This document shows positions 43,383 through 54,421 of a stretch of 64,000 nucleotides of DNA, piece by piece. The stretch is taken from positions 496,001 to 560,000 of the forward strand of contig JACKKY010000002.1 in NCBI GenBank assembly GCA_024236175.1, read 5' to 3'. Position numbers and translations under genes: made by a program. The stretch's first letter is position 1. Every line of letters starts with the position of its first letter. The notes beneath the pieces are model-generated. The model was not told where the DNA came from. It was given only the letters and a program-made list of their open reading frames with translations, and ran no database searches. Source of the stretch: Novosphingobium sp. Its GTDB lineage: Bacteria; Pseudomonadota; Alphaproteobacteria; Sphingomonadales; Sphingomonadaceae.

Positions 43383-43822
43383 ACCAGCGTACCCAGGCCC
43401 GCTCGGCGGCCCGCCTTGCCGCGGTGCAGGCGCTCTACCAGCACGAGATGGAGGCGACGGCGCTCGCCCCCCTGCTCGACGAATTCCACATGCATCGCCT
43501 CGGCGCCGAGATCGACGACGATCAATATGCCGAGGCGGAGACCGCCTTCTTCGACGATCTCGTCAAGGGCGTGCTGGCCCGGCGCGAGGAAATCGACGCC
43601 CTGCTGGCGGGAAAGCTGGCGCGGGGCTGGTCGCTTGCCCGGCTCGACAAGACCATGCTGCAGATCCTGCGCGCCGGGGCCTATGAGCTGCTCGCCCGCA
43701 CCGATGTGCCCACTGCCGCGGCGATCAGCGAATATGTCGACGTCGCGCATGCCTTCTTCGAGGCAACCGAGGCGAAATTCGTGAACGGCGTGCTGGACGC
43801 GCTGGCGAAAGCCGTCCGCTGA
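43379..43822 (+). CDS. nusB: transcription antitermination factor NusB
   Basis: 147 residues, all-helical. ARSAARLAAVQALYQHEME opens the protein; TMLQILRAGAYELLARTDVPT and EYVDVAHAFFEATEAKFVNGV are the diagnostic late motifs. It binds BoxA RNA with NusE during rRNA transcription. It overlaps hisD by four bases and is followed by thiL, a common alphaproteobacterial order. Confidence 0.93.
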   Translation: MNQRTQARSAARLAAVQALYQHEMEATALAPLLDEFHMHRLGAEIDDDQYAEAETAFFDDLVKGVLARREEIDALLAGKLARGWSLARLDKTMLQILRAGAYELLARTDVPTAAAISEYVDVAHAFFEATEAKFVNGVLDALAKAVR

Positions 43823-43852
43823 CTCCTCTTCACCCTCGATGGGGGAAGGACA

Positions 43853-44722
43853 TTGAACGAGCTTGCCTTCATCGAGGCCCTGCGCCGGATGGCGACGCAT
43901 CCCGCCGCCCGGCATTTCGACGACGATTGCGCGGTGCTGGAAGTCGGCGGCGAAGCGCTGGTCCTCACGCACGACATGATGGCCGAAGGCGTTCACTACC
44001 TTGAGGGCCAGGACCCGGCGGACGTCGCCTGGAAGCTTGTCAGCGTCAATATCTCCGACCTTGCCGCCAAGGGCGCCGAACCGCTCGGCGTGCTCCTTGG
44101 ATACATGTTCGGAAAGGACGACAGCCGTTTCGTCGAAGGGCTCGAGCAGGCTCTGGCCTATTACGACGTCCCGCTGCTCGGCGGCGACACGATTTCCGGC
44201 AAGGGGCCGCAGGCGCTCGGCCTGACCGCGATCGGCCGGGCCACGCACCGGCCAGCACCCTCGCGCGGCGGAGCGCAGCCCGGCGACCTGCTTTACGTTA
44301 CCGGCCCGGTCGGAGCGGCGATGATCGGATATGATGCGCTGAAATCGGGCGCCGGCGACAGCGAGGCCTATTGCCGCCCTCGCGCCCTTGTCGCACAGGG
44401 CCAGGCGCTGGCCCCCCACGTTACGGCGATGATGGACATCTCCGACGGCCTGCTGCTCGACAGCTGCCGCATGGCGCGCGCATCCGGCGTTACCTTCGCA
44501 ATCGAGGCGAACGCCGTGCCGATCGCCGCACCGGAGCAAAGACGCGGCGACGCCATGCGCTGGGGCGACGACTATCAGCTGCTGTTCACCGCGCCTGCCG
44601 GACTGGATCCGCCGGTTCCCGCCACCGCCATCGGCCAGGCACTCGATCCGGGCGAAGCGCCTTTGATGCTCGACGGCGATCCGCTCTCGGAAAAGGACGG
44701 TCTGGGCTTCCAGCACGGCTGA
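43853..44722 (+). CDS. thiL: thiamine-monophosphate kinase
   Basis: Phosphorylates thiamine phosphate to the active diphosphate. 289 residues of the PurM/ThiL ATP-binding fold: HFDDDCAVLEVGGEALVLTHD, WKLVSVNISDLAAKGAEPLG, LLGGDTISGKGPQALGLTAI and MMDISDGLLLDSCRMA. The N-terminal metal motif reads DDDCAV where GDDAAV is commoner. The start is TTG 43853, preceded by GGGGGAAGG; no ATG or GTG fits the homology. Confidence 0.92.
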   Translation: MNELAFIEALRRMATHPAARHFDDDCAVLEVGGEALVLTHDMMAEGVHYLEGQDPADVAWKLVSVNISDLAAKGAEPLGVLLGYMFGKDDSRFVEGLEQALAYYDVPLLGGDTISGKGPQALGLTAIGRATHRPAPSRGGAQPGDLLYVTGPVGAAMIGYDALKSGAGDSEAYCRPRALVAQGQALAPHVTAMMDISDGLLLDSCRMARASGVTFAIEANAVPIAAPEQRRGDAMRWGDDYQLLFTAPAGLDPPVPATAIGQALDPGEAPLMLDGDPLSEKDGLGFQHG

Positions 44723-44782
44723 GCCGGACCGGGCCAGATCGGACGACCGCATCCAAATCTGGGCAGAAATGCGGCAAAAGAC

Positions 44783-44810
44783 TTGCACGAAGCAGTGGCC
44801 GCCCTATAGC
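44783..44810 (+). promoter_or_regulatory. sigma-70-like promoter for hppA
   Basis: A -35 box TTGCAC (44783-44788) and a -10 box TATAGC (44805-44810) stand 16 bases apart in the 156-base gap before hppA. The predicted start near 44817 would leave a leader of about 60 bases. The match is by eye. Confidence 0.45.
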
Positions 44811-44878
44811 GGCCTCCGGATTTCTGCCCTTTAGAGGCAGGACCGAGATGCTGTTCGAAACAACAAGGGGGATCGCCC

Positions 44879-46984
<2,106 letters not shown>

Positions 46985-47010
46985 TCCGGCTCGCCCGTGG
47001 GGTGAACAAG

Positions 47011-47046
47011 GCCCCGTCCGGAGCGATCCGGACGGGGCTTTTGTTT
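47011..47046 (+). terminator. rho-independent terminator of hppA
   Basis: A perfect 12-base-pair stem (GCCCCGTCCGGA with its complement at 47027-47038) closes a GCGA tetraloop of GNRA type. It is followed by TTTTGTTT. It lies 27 bases after the hppA stop codon and ends the transcript before the ATP-grasp gene. Confidence 0.93.
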
Positions 47047-47162
47047 GTATCCTGCCGGTGGAAGCGCTTTGCCAGCCGGCAAGGGCTCTCGACATCCGGT
47101 CAGGTGCTTGGCAAGGCTGGGCAGCCTATGGCCGGTCGCCGTCACGCTGGAGGTTTGCTGCC

Positions 47163-48971
47163 TTGATCGATCTCTTGCGAAGAGCGACTTTCCACGGCCC
47201 CAATCCCTTTGCGGTCGAACCGGTCATCGTTGCGGATATCGTCGTCGACGATGCAGGCGCAGCGAACGCCGATAGCATCGCCGGGCAGATCGTCGGCCTG
47301 AGCTCGCCCTGGTTCGAGGAGACCGCCGACGCGGGCATCCCGGACGACGCCGAACGGCTGGTCGACCTCCTGCTGCGCTGGTCCGTCGCCACACTCAACT
47401 GGATGCAGGGCTGCGTTGAAGTCCGCGGCTACCAGAAGCTCGGCCCCGGGCGGTTCCGGGTTTGGCTCGAATTCCACGACGCCGCCCTCAGCCAGTCCGC
47501 CCTGGAGCTGGCGGTCAGGCTGGCGAACCGCGCCGAGCAGGGCCGCGCCGATCGCGGCGAGCTTGATAGCATGCTTGAGCGCATCTGGGACGCGAGCCTG
47601 ATGCGGCATCCCGATTCGTCGGACGAAATCATCATGGCGGGCGCCAAGGCGCTCGACCTGCCGATCGCACCGGCATGGAACACCCTGCAGATGTGGCAGT
47701 ACGGCTGGGGGGCGAAGAGCGAGGTGATCGGCTCGGCCGCCACCAACCGCGACGGCTACGCCTCGGGCATGATCATCGCGCGCAAGAACCGCACGAAGAA
47801 CGCGCTGCGGCGGCTCGGCCTGCCCGTCCCGCCGGGCGTGCTCGTCAGGACCGAGGACGAGATCGAGGCGGCGGTCGCGAAAATAGGATTCCCCTGCGTG
47901 GTGAAGCCCATCGATCTCGGCAAGGGCATGGGCATAAGCGCCAATTTGAAGAAGATCGAAGAAGTGCGTTCCGCCTTCCGCTACGCCCGCACCGAAAGCA
48001 GTCTGCCGGTGATGATCGAAGCTTTCGTGCAAGGCGACGATCACCGGCTGCTGATGGCGGGAGGGAAGCTCGCCGTCGCCGTACGGCGCCTCCCGCCCTT
48101 TGTGACCGGCGACGGCAAACGCACAATCCGCGAGCTTACCGATGAACTCAATATCGGCCGTGTACATCCCGACAACCTCTCGCTGGACCGCCTGCCCGCC
48201 GTGCGCCTCGATGACAGCGCGCTCGAACACCTTCACAGCCAGGGCATGACCCCCGAAACCGTGCCCGAAAGCGGCCGGAAGGTGACCCTGCGCAGCATAG
48301 CCAATATCTCGACCGGGGGCGGCGCCGAGGACGCGACAGCCGACGTCCATCCAGACATTCGGCAAGCCTGCGACATGCTGGCGAAAACCCTGCAGGTGAA
48401 CGTCGCCGGGTTCGATTACCTGACGACGGACATTTCGAAGGGCTGGAGGGAAGTCCCCGGTGCGTTCATCGAACTCAATCTGACGCCTGCCCTGATCGGC
48501 TTCACTCTGGCCGGCTGGCCGGCGGCAGAGGCCGGAAAACTGGTGCTGAGTGAAGGAACCGGCCGGATACCGGTGAATGTGATCGTCGTCCCCGATGAAC
48601 TGGTCGAGACAACCGAGAAGCGGTTGGCGGACATGCCAGCCGATCCTGCAAGCGGATGGGCCTCTCCCAACAAGGCATGCATCGGCGATCTGTCCCTGAT
48701 CGTGGAGGCCGGACAACCGTGGTCAGGCGTGCAGACCCTGCTGGCGCACCGTACGCTCGAACGAGCCAGAATCCTTGTCCCGAGCCAGCATCTGCAACTC
48801 CACGGCCTGCCTGTCGATCGCGCCGACCGCATCTGGAACTGCGACCCGGAATTGCGGACGGAGTGGCGGGGGGTGCTCGAACGGGCGTCGCGATTGCCGG
48901 TCTGGACCGGCCCATGGCAGGAACTGGAGGCCGAGATTTCCAGGCCTGGCTGGCCTCATCCGGAAGGGTGA
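47163..48971 (+). CDS. cyanophycin-synthetase-like ATP-grasp protein without a Mur-ligase domain
   Basis: About 602 residues. An N-terminal domain (1-170) resembles the front domain of cyanophycin synthetase. Next comes an ATP-grasp domain (about 190-445) with KNALRRLGLPVPPGVLVR, the ATP lysine Lys248 in CVVKPIDLGKGMG, DDHRLLMAGGKLAVAV, ISTGGGAEDATADVHPDI and metal-ligand residues FIELNLTP. The C-terminal ~155 residues show no P-loop and no Mur-ligase motif. Cyanophycin synthetase (~870 residues) adds Asp through its ATP-grasp half and Arg through its Mur half; here only the first is kept. TTG 47163 is chosen because GGAGG lies nine bases upstream; ATG 47058 is possible but sits just behind the terminator. 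The product is unknown. Confidence 0.72.
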   Translation: MIDLLRRATFHGPNPFAVEPVIVADIVVDDAGAANADSIAGQIVGLSSPWFEETADAGIPDDAERLVDLLLRWSVATLNWMQGCVEVRGYQKLGPGRFRVWLEFHDAALSQSALELAVRLANRAEQGRADRGELDSMLERIWDASLMRHPDSSDEIIMAGAKALDLPIAPAWNTLQMWQYGWGAKSEVIGSAATNRDGYASGMIIARKNRTKNALRRLGLPVPPGVLVRTEDEIEAAVAKIGFPCVVKPIDLGKGMGISANLKKIEEVRSAFRYARTESSLPVMIEAFVQGDDHRLLMAGGKLAVAVRRLPPFVTGDGKRTIRELTDELNIGRVHPDNLSLDRLPAVRLDDSALEHLHSQGMTPETVPESGRKVTLRSIANISTGGGAEDATADVHPDIRQACDMLAKTLQVNVAGFDYLTTDISKGWREVPGAFIELNLTPALIGFTLAGWPAAEAGKLVLSEGTGRIPVNVIVVPDELVETTEKRLADMPADPASGWASPNKACIGDLSLIVEAGQPWSGVQTLLAHRTLERARILVPSQHLQLHGLPVDRADRIWNCDPELRTEWRGVLERASRLPVWTGPWQELEAEISRPGWPHPEG

Positions 48972-50896
48972 TAGAAATCGTACACGGCGCGAGCCACGGC
49001 GGCAGACACACCCGGTGCTCTCTGCAGGTCCTCCAGGCTGGCCGCCCGCACTTTTCCGGCAGTCCCGAAATGCAGAAGAAGTGCCCGTTTCCTCGCTGGC
49101 CCGATGCCGGGTATCTCGTCGAGCGGGCTGGCCGAGATCGCACGGCTTCGTTTCTGGCGGTGTGCGCCGATCGCGAAGCGGTGGGCCTCGTCGCGCAAGC
49201 GCTGGAGATAGAACAGCACGGGTGAATTGACCGGAAGCGTCTTCTCGCGGCCGTCGGCGAAATGAAAGACCTCGCGCCCGGCGTTGCGATCCGGTCCCTT
49301 GGACACCGCGATGAGCGGCACGTCCTCGATACCCAGCTCTTCAAGCACATCCTTGACCGAACTCATCTGCCCCTTGCCGCCATCGATCAGCACAAGATCC
49401 GGCCAGAGCCCCCCGTCGCGATCCGGGTCCTCCTCCTGCGCGCGGGAGAAACGACGGTTCATCACCTCGCGCATCATCCCGAAGTCGTCATTGGTCTGCG
49501 CCGAGCGAATGTTGAACTTGCGGTACTGGTTCTTGAGGAAGCCCTCGGAGCCGGCGACCACCATCGCGCCGACCGGCTTGGCCCCCTGGATATGCGAATT
49601 GTCGTAGATTTCGATCCGCTGGGGCACATCAGAAAGTTCAAGGAACTCGGCGGTCTCGCGCAGAATCTTCGCCTGTGTCCCGGATTCGGCGAGCCTCCGG
49701 TCTAGCGCTTCGACTGCATTGCGGCTCGCCTGCTCGACCAACCGCTTCCTGTCACCGCGCTGCGGGACGGAGATCTCGACCCGGTGCCCGGCGATTTCCC
49801 GGAACGCCTCCTGCATCAGGGACGCATCGGGCAGCCCTCGGTCGACCAATATCGTGCGTGGCGGCGGCACTTCCTCGTAGAACTGGGCCAGCACGCCGGA
49901 GAGAACCGCCTCATCCTCCACCCCGCTGGTATGTGTCGGGAAGAAGGCGCGGTGTCCCCAGTTCTGGCCACCGCGGATAAAGAACGCCTGGATGCCGACC
50001 TGACCGCCTTTCGCCGCCATTGCGAAGACGTCCGCATCCCCCAGCCCTTCGGCGTTGATCGCCTGGCTGCCTTGGATGAACGTCGCGGCGCGCAAGCGGT
50101 CACGCAGCATGGCGGCGCGCTCGAAATCCAGCGTTTCGGCCGCCTCATGCATCTGCTTTTCGATTTCCTGCTGCACCGCGCTCGACTTGCCGCCGAGGAA
50201 ATCCTTCGCCTGGCGCACCAGCTCGGCATAGCCCGTCTCGTCGATCCGCGCCACGCAAGGTGCCGAACACCGCTTGATCTGATAGAGCAGGCAGGGACGG
50301 TCACGGCGGTCGAAGAATCCATCGGTGCACGACCGCAGCAGGAAAAGCTTCTGGAGCGCGTTGATCGTCTTGTTGACCGATCCGGCGCTAGCGAAGGGAC
50401 CATAGTAGTTTCCCTTCGCCTTGCGCGCGCCGCGATGTTTCATGATGCGCGGGAAGGAATGGTCGGCGCGCAGCAGGATGAAAGGGAAGCTTTTGTCGTC
50501 GCGCAGCAGCACATTGTAGGGCGGGCGGTAGCGCTTGATCAGCTGCGCTTCTAGCAGCAGCGCTTCGGCTTCCGAATTGGTGGTGACAATGGTCATCGAG
50601 CGGGTCTGGCTGACCATGCGCTGCAGCCGCAGGGGAAGCCGCTCGACCTGGACGTAATTGCTCACCCGGTTCTTGAGCGCCCTCGCCTTGCCGACATAAA
50701 GCACGTCGCCGCGCGCATCCTGCATCCGGTAGACTCCCGGCTTCGCCGGCAACGTCGAGACGGTCTCCCTGATCACGGAAGCGCCCTTCTCCAGATCAGG
50801 CTGGTCCGAACCGCGCACGGTGTATGTCGCGCGTTCCTCGTGGAAGCGCTCGGCGCCCTTGGGGTTCGGCGGAGTTCCTGCGGGAGTGCGGGCCAT
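48956..50896 (-). CDS. uvrC: excinuclease ABC subunit C
   Basis: Makes the two incisions in nucleotide excision repair. 646 residues: a GIY-YIG domain (KPGVYRMQDARGDVLYVGKA), a Cys cluster near CTDGFFDRRDRPCLLYQIKR, a UvrB-binding UVR motif (EIEKQMHEAAETLDFERAAM), an RNase H-like domain (RIEIYDNSHIQGAKPVGAMV with the catalytic Asp) and a C-terminal (HhH)2 (DEIPGIGPARKRALLLHFGT). It overlaps the convergent ATP-grasp gene by 16 bases. Confidence 0.95.
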   Translation of the reverse strand: MARTPAGTPPNPKGAERFHEERATYTVRGSDQPDLEKGASVIRETVSTLPAKPGVYRMQDARGDVLYVGKARALKNRVSNYVQVERLPLRLQRMVSQTRSMTIVTTNSEAEALLLEAQLIKRYRPPYNVLLRDDKSFPFILLRADHSFPRIMKHRGARKAKGNYYGPFASAGSVNKTINALQKLFLLRSCTDGFFDRRDRPCLLYQIKRCSAPCVARIDETGYAELVRQAKDFLGGKSSAVQQEIEKQMHEAAETLDFERAAMLRDRLRAATFIQGSQAINAEGLGDADVFAMAAKGGQVGIQAFFIRGGQNWGHRAFFPTHTSGVEDEAVLSGVLAQFYEEVPPPRTILVDRGLPDASLMQEAFREIAGHRVEISVPQRGDRKRLVEQASRNAVEALDRRLAESGTQAKILRETAEFLELSDVPQRIEIYDNSHIQGAKPVGAMVVAGSEGFLKNQYRKFNIRSAQTNDDFGMMREVMNRRFSRAQEEDPDRDGGLWPDLVLIDGGKGQMSSVKDVLEELGIEDVPLIAVSKGPDRNAGREVFHFADGREKTLPVNSPVLFYLQRLRDEAHRFAIGAHRQKRSRAISASPLDEIPGIGPARKRALLLHFGTAGKVRAASLEDLQRAPGVSAAVARAVYDFYHPSG

Positions 50897-50938
50897 GAAG
50901 GCCAGATAGGCGATCGCCGGTCGCTTGGGGAGAGGAAG

Positions 50939-53404
50939 CTAGAATCTCTTGCGGATGTCTATGCCCACGAAGCGCCCGCGCGGATCTAGGAAGTCTGCCT
51001 GGTACGACAGCGGCACAAGTCCGCTCTCATCGGTCACTTTCTGGCGCGAATCGAAAATGTTTTCGAAATCGAAGGCTATGCGTACGCCCTTCAGGAACGG
51101 CATTTTTGCGACAAGCTTTTCCTGCTGGTCGAGATTGACGAAGAACCGCGCGTCCAGAACGAACGTGCTGCCGAAGCGCAAGTCCGAACTGCCAGGTGCG
51201 CCGCTCGCGCGCACTGTCGCCGGCGCCGTCCAGTTGCCATTCAGGCGCAGGCCGAATCCCTTGTAGAATGCGCCGCCTTCCATTTCGACGGAATGACGCG
51301 GCACGCCGCCGTCGACGAGCGAATCCCCGTCAAGCTGGTCGAGGACAAGCGCTCCGGGAGCAATCGTGACCCGGTCGGTGAAACGCCAGGTGTGATAGAC
51401 GGAGAGGTTCCATCGGCCGCCCTGCCCGTGCCTGCCGAATCCTGGCGGTCTGCCACCACCACCGGGCCGGCCCGCTCCCTGGCCGCGTGCTCCGCCCCTT
51501 GCCTCCTCGGCCTGTTCGCTGGCTATGCGCCCGGAAAGATTTATGCCCCAACGCATGCGCGAGCCTTCGACCTCGTCGAAAGTGACCGGTCGCCGGTCGA
51601 TCGACACGAGCCGTCCCTCGGCATCGCGCAAAACACGGTCGGGAAAGGCAGCCTCGACCGCCGGGGTCAGCAAGGGAAAGGAACGCGTCACGTCGTCCGA
51701 ACGATTGCGAAAATATTCGACCTGCAGGCTCGATCGGCGAAACAGGGGCAGATCGTAATTCAGCGACAGTTTGATATCGCGCTGCTTTTCCGCAAGCAGG
51801 TCGGGATTGCCGCCGCCGACGATCGTGACCAGAGCCGTTTCGCCGCGGGTAAAATCATAGACCGGAACATTGAAGGAGAGCACTCCGGGATTGCCGAGCT
51901 GGCCGAGGCTGGGTGCAACTTCGCTGACGATATAGCTCGCATTCAGCGTCAGTTTCTCTGTCGGCGACCATACGATACCGGCGCTCCAATCGGTAAGCGT
52001 CCCGAAATCGGAAAATTCGTGGAGCGATCCGCTAAGATTGAGCGAAACGTCTCCCAACGTTCCTAGGAAATTGTTCCGTCCACCCAGCAGCGGCAAGGCA
52101 AGGTTGGCGCCGGCACTGAAGATATCCCGATCGAGCTTCACCGTGCCGGCCGTGCCGCGCGAATCCCGGTTCGTGCTGCTGAGACGATCATAACCTGCAT
52201 CGACGGTAAGGGACGCATCGCCGGCCGGCATGCTGAACGGCCGTCCGGCAAGACTGGCAAATGTCGACACGGTCACGATTTCGCTGCGGGCCGCATCAAC
52301 TCCCGCGCCTGCGAGCGGCGGCAGGGGCCCGTCGATCGCGATATCTCCCGACGCCGCCGCGTCGACCAGCGGAGTCACATCGGCCCTGCGATCGATCCTC
52401 GTAAGCGATTCACTGTATTTCGCGTCAGCGGTTGCAGTCAGTTGCCAGTCGCCGAGCGGCTTGTTCAACGTGACGCCGCCTTCAAGGGAATCGACGCGGT
52501 TGTCGCGGACCAGCGGGTCACCGAGGCTGCGCAGTGCAGTGGAACCGTCCGGCGCGGTGAGCAACACGGTATCCAGCCCGGACAGGCTGCGCGAATCCGC
52601 CCGGCTGACGAGGCCGTCGAGCGTCAATGTGCCTCCGAGCCCTTCCTGCCCCAGCCCGGTCGACCAGCTTCCGTTGATCGTATGGGTAACCGAGTCCGCG
52701 ACTAGGCTGCGATATGCGGCAGGATCGGGATCGGTGATCACGGTCGGCACGGTGCCCGGCTCCTGGACGACATCTCGTTCCGCTTCGGTCAGCAGCGAGG
52801 TGTCTTCCATTTTCCAGTTGAGATTGAGCCGTCGCGGACCGTCGATACGGGTCAGTCCGGCTTCCAGTTCACTTTCGGCGAAGCCGCCGCGGGTCGGCAT
52901 GTTGTATTCGCCCGCCGCCTGGATGCTGTAGAAATTCTCCTTGAGGATGAAATTCACCAGGCGCTGGTCGGGCGGATAGCCGAAACGCAGAGCCACTTCC
53001 TCGGGCAGCACTTCCATGCGCCGGATCGCCTCCGGCGGGATGTTGCGGAGCTGCCGGAAACTGGAAATCCGCTGTCCGTTGAGCAGGATGACCGGATGCC
53101 CGTCGCCACGGCCACGGCCGCTGTTGGTCTGCGGACTTACCGCTTCCAGCAATTCTCCGATCGAAGACGCCCCATATGCCGCGACATCGGCCTCATCGAG
53201 CGTCATTACCGGCGGCTGATCCGTGTCGACCTGGCCGCGAATACGCGTCGCCACGACCAGGATCTCTTCGCCGACCTGCTCCAGTTCGTCATCGCTTTCG
53301 GCGGATGCCGACAGTGGCGGCTCCTGGGCAAGGGCGGGCGAGGCGATCAGCAGAAGGGAAGGAAGAATGAAAGGACGCAACGAATGGCACTCCACTGGGT
53401 TCAT
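50939..53404 (-). CDS. TonB-dependent-receptor-like outer membrane protein
   Basis: 821 residues. A Sec signal peptide (cleavage after SPALA) is followed by a TonB-plug domain (SSIGELLEAVSPQTNSGRGR, then VILLNGQRISSFRQLRNIPPEAIRRMEVL) and a beta-barrel that ends in Phe (RFVGIDIRKRF), the usual insertion signal. A region near residues 632-662 is very rich in Gly, Arg and Pro and probably forms an exposed loop. The ligand is unknown. An in-frame upstream start at 53449 would put residues before the signal peptide, so ATG 53404 is used. It is divergent from infA. Confidence 0.82.
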   Translation of the reverse strand: MNPVECHSLRPFILPSLLLIASPALAQEPPLSASAESDDELEQVGEEILVVATRIRGQVDTDQPPVMTLDEADVAAYGASSIGELLEAVSPQTNSGRGRGDGHPVILLNGQRISSFRQLRNIPPEAIRRMEVLPEEVALRFGYPPDQRLVNFILKENFYSIQAAGEYNMPTRGGFAESELEAGLTRIDGPRRLNLNWKMEDTSLLTEAERDVVQEPGTVPTVITDPDPAAYRSLVADSVTHTINGSWSTGLGQEGLGGTLTLDGLVSRADSRSLSGLDTVLLTAPDGSTALRSLGDPLVRDNRVDSLEGGVTLNKPLGDWQLTATADAKYSESLTRIDRRADVTPLVDAAASGDIAIDGPLPPLAGAGVDAARSEIVTVSTFASLAGRPFSMPAGDASLTVDAGYDRLSSTNRDSRGTAGTVKLDRDIFSAGANLALPLLGGRNNFLGTLGDVSLNLSGSLHEFSDFGTLTDWSAGIVWSPTEKLTLNASYIVSEVAPSLGQLGNPGVLSFNVPVYDFTRGETALVTIVGGGNPDLLAEKQRDIKLSLNYDLPLFRRSSLQVEYFRNRSDDVTRSFPLLTPAVEAAFPDRVLRDAEGRLVSIDRRPVTFDEVEGSRMRWGINLSGRIASEQAEEARGGARGQGAGRPGGGGRPPGFGRHGQGGRWNLSVYHTWRFTDRVTIAPGALVLDQLDGDSLVDGGVPRHSVEMEGGAFYKGFGLRLNGNWTAPATVRASGAPGSSDLRFGSTFVLDARFFVNLDQQEKLVAKMPFLKGVRIAFDFENIFDSRQKVTDESGLVPLSYQADFLDPRGRFVGIDIRKRF

Positions 53405-53577
53405 CCCGTCCCCGCCCGCATCGATGTGGGAAGCGGCGCGTCTGCGCAAGGCACTCTAGAGTAACAAATTGTCACATCCCGGTTACGGTGCGATGAACGG
53501 CGGAGGCTTCCCTTTTGCGCCAGCCGCAGCTATGCCGCGCCGCGAAGCGAACAGACAGCAACGGATAATGATCGCCG

Positions 53578-53823
53578 ATGGCGAAAGAAGAACTACTCGA
53601 AATGCGCGGCAAGGTCGTGGAACTCCTGCCCAATGCCATGTTCCGCGTGGAGCTTGAGAACGGCCACGAAATTCTCGGCCACACCGCCGGAAAGATGCGC
53701 AAGAACCGCATCCGCGTACTCGTCGGCGACGAGGTTCTGGTCGAACTCACGCCCTACGACCTCACAAAGGGCCGCATCACCTATCGATTCATGCCCGGAC
53801 GCGGTGGCCCCGGCCAGTACTGA
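53578..53823 (+). CDS. infA: translation initiation factor IF-1
   Basis: 81 residues with one S1/OB fold: EELLEMRGKVVELLPNAMFR, ENGHEILGHTAGKMRKNRIR, then DEVLVELTPYDLTKGRITYR. The C-terminal tail (GRGGPGQY) is slightly longer than in E. coli IF-1 (72 residues). It blocks the ribosomal A site during initiation. It leads the string infA-maf-RNase-yacG-tRNA-Phe. Confidence 0.96.
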   Translation: MAKEELLEMRGKVVELLPNAMFRVELENGHEILGHTAGKMRKNRIRVLVGDEVLVELTPYDLTKGRITYRFMPGRGGPGQY

Positions 53824-54421
53824 CGGCTTCGGGGACGGGAATGGCCCGGTCGCAAACCGCCTGATCCTGGCCTCCGCAAGCCCGCGCCGCCGCGAACTCC
53901 TTGCGCGCCTGGGTATCGTTCCCGATCAGATCGCCGCCGCAGACATAGACGAGACGCCTCGCAAGGGCGAACTCCCGCGAGACTATGCCCGCCGGATGGC
54001 CGGCGAAAAGGCCGAAGCCGTGAACGCCGACGAGGCCCATGTCCTGGCGGGCGACACCGTGGTCGCCCTCGGTCGCCGCATCCTTCCCAAAGCCGAAGAC
54101 GAGGCAACCGCGAGGCAGTGCCTTTCGCTGCTGTCCGGGCGACGGCACCGGGTGCTTTCCGCCGTTGCCCTGAAATCGCCCGACGGCAGGATACGGCAAA
54201 GGCTCTCTGAAACGATCGTGCGTTTCAAACGGCTCTCCGAAGCCGAAATGGACGCCTATGCGGCGAGCGGGGAATGGCGCGGCAAGGCCGGCGGATATGC
54301 GATCCAGGGCCACGCAGAAGGCCTGATAGCCTGGATCTCGGGCAGTCATTCGGGAGTCGTCGGTCTCCCGCTGTTCGAAACACGCGCGCTGCTGAAGGCG
54401 GCGGGGTTCCACATTGGCTGA
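53804..54421 (+). CDS. Maf-like nucleoside triphosphate pyrophosphatase
   Basis: About 205 residues. The Maf signature LILASASPRRRELLARLG opens the domain, with VLAGDTVVALGRRILPKAED, ISGSHSGVVGLPLFET and GGYAIQG later. Maf proteins hydrolyse non-canonical or uridine nucleotides. No ATG exists before the homology; GTG 53804, overlapping infA by 20 bases, is the only ordinary start codon found and gives about 20 extra residues. Its stop overlaps the next gene by eight bases. Confidence 0.85.
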   Translation: MAPASTDGFGDGNGPVANRLILASASPRRRELLARLGIVPDQIAAADIDETPRKGELPRDYARRMAGEKAEAVNADEAHVLAGDTVVALGRRILPKAEDEATARQCLSLLSGRRHRVLSAVALKSPDGRIRQRLSETIVRFKRLSEAEMDAYAASGEWRGKAGGYAIQGHAEGLIAWISGSHSGVVGLPLFETRALLKAAGFHIG

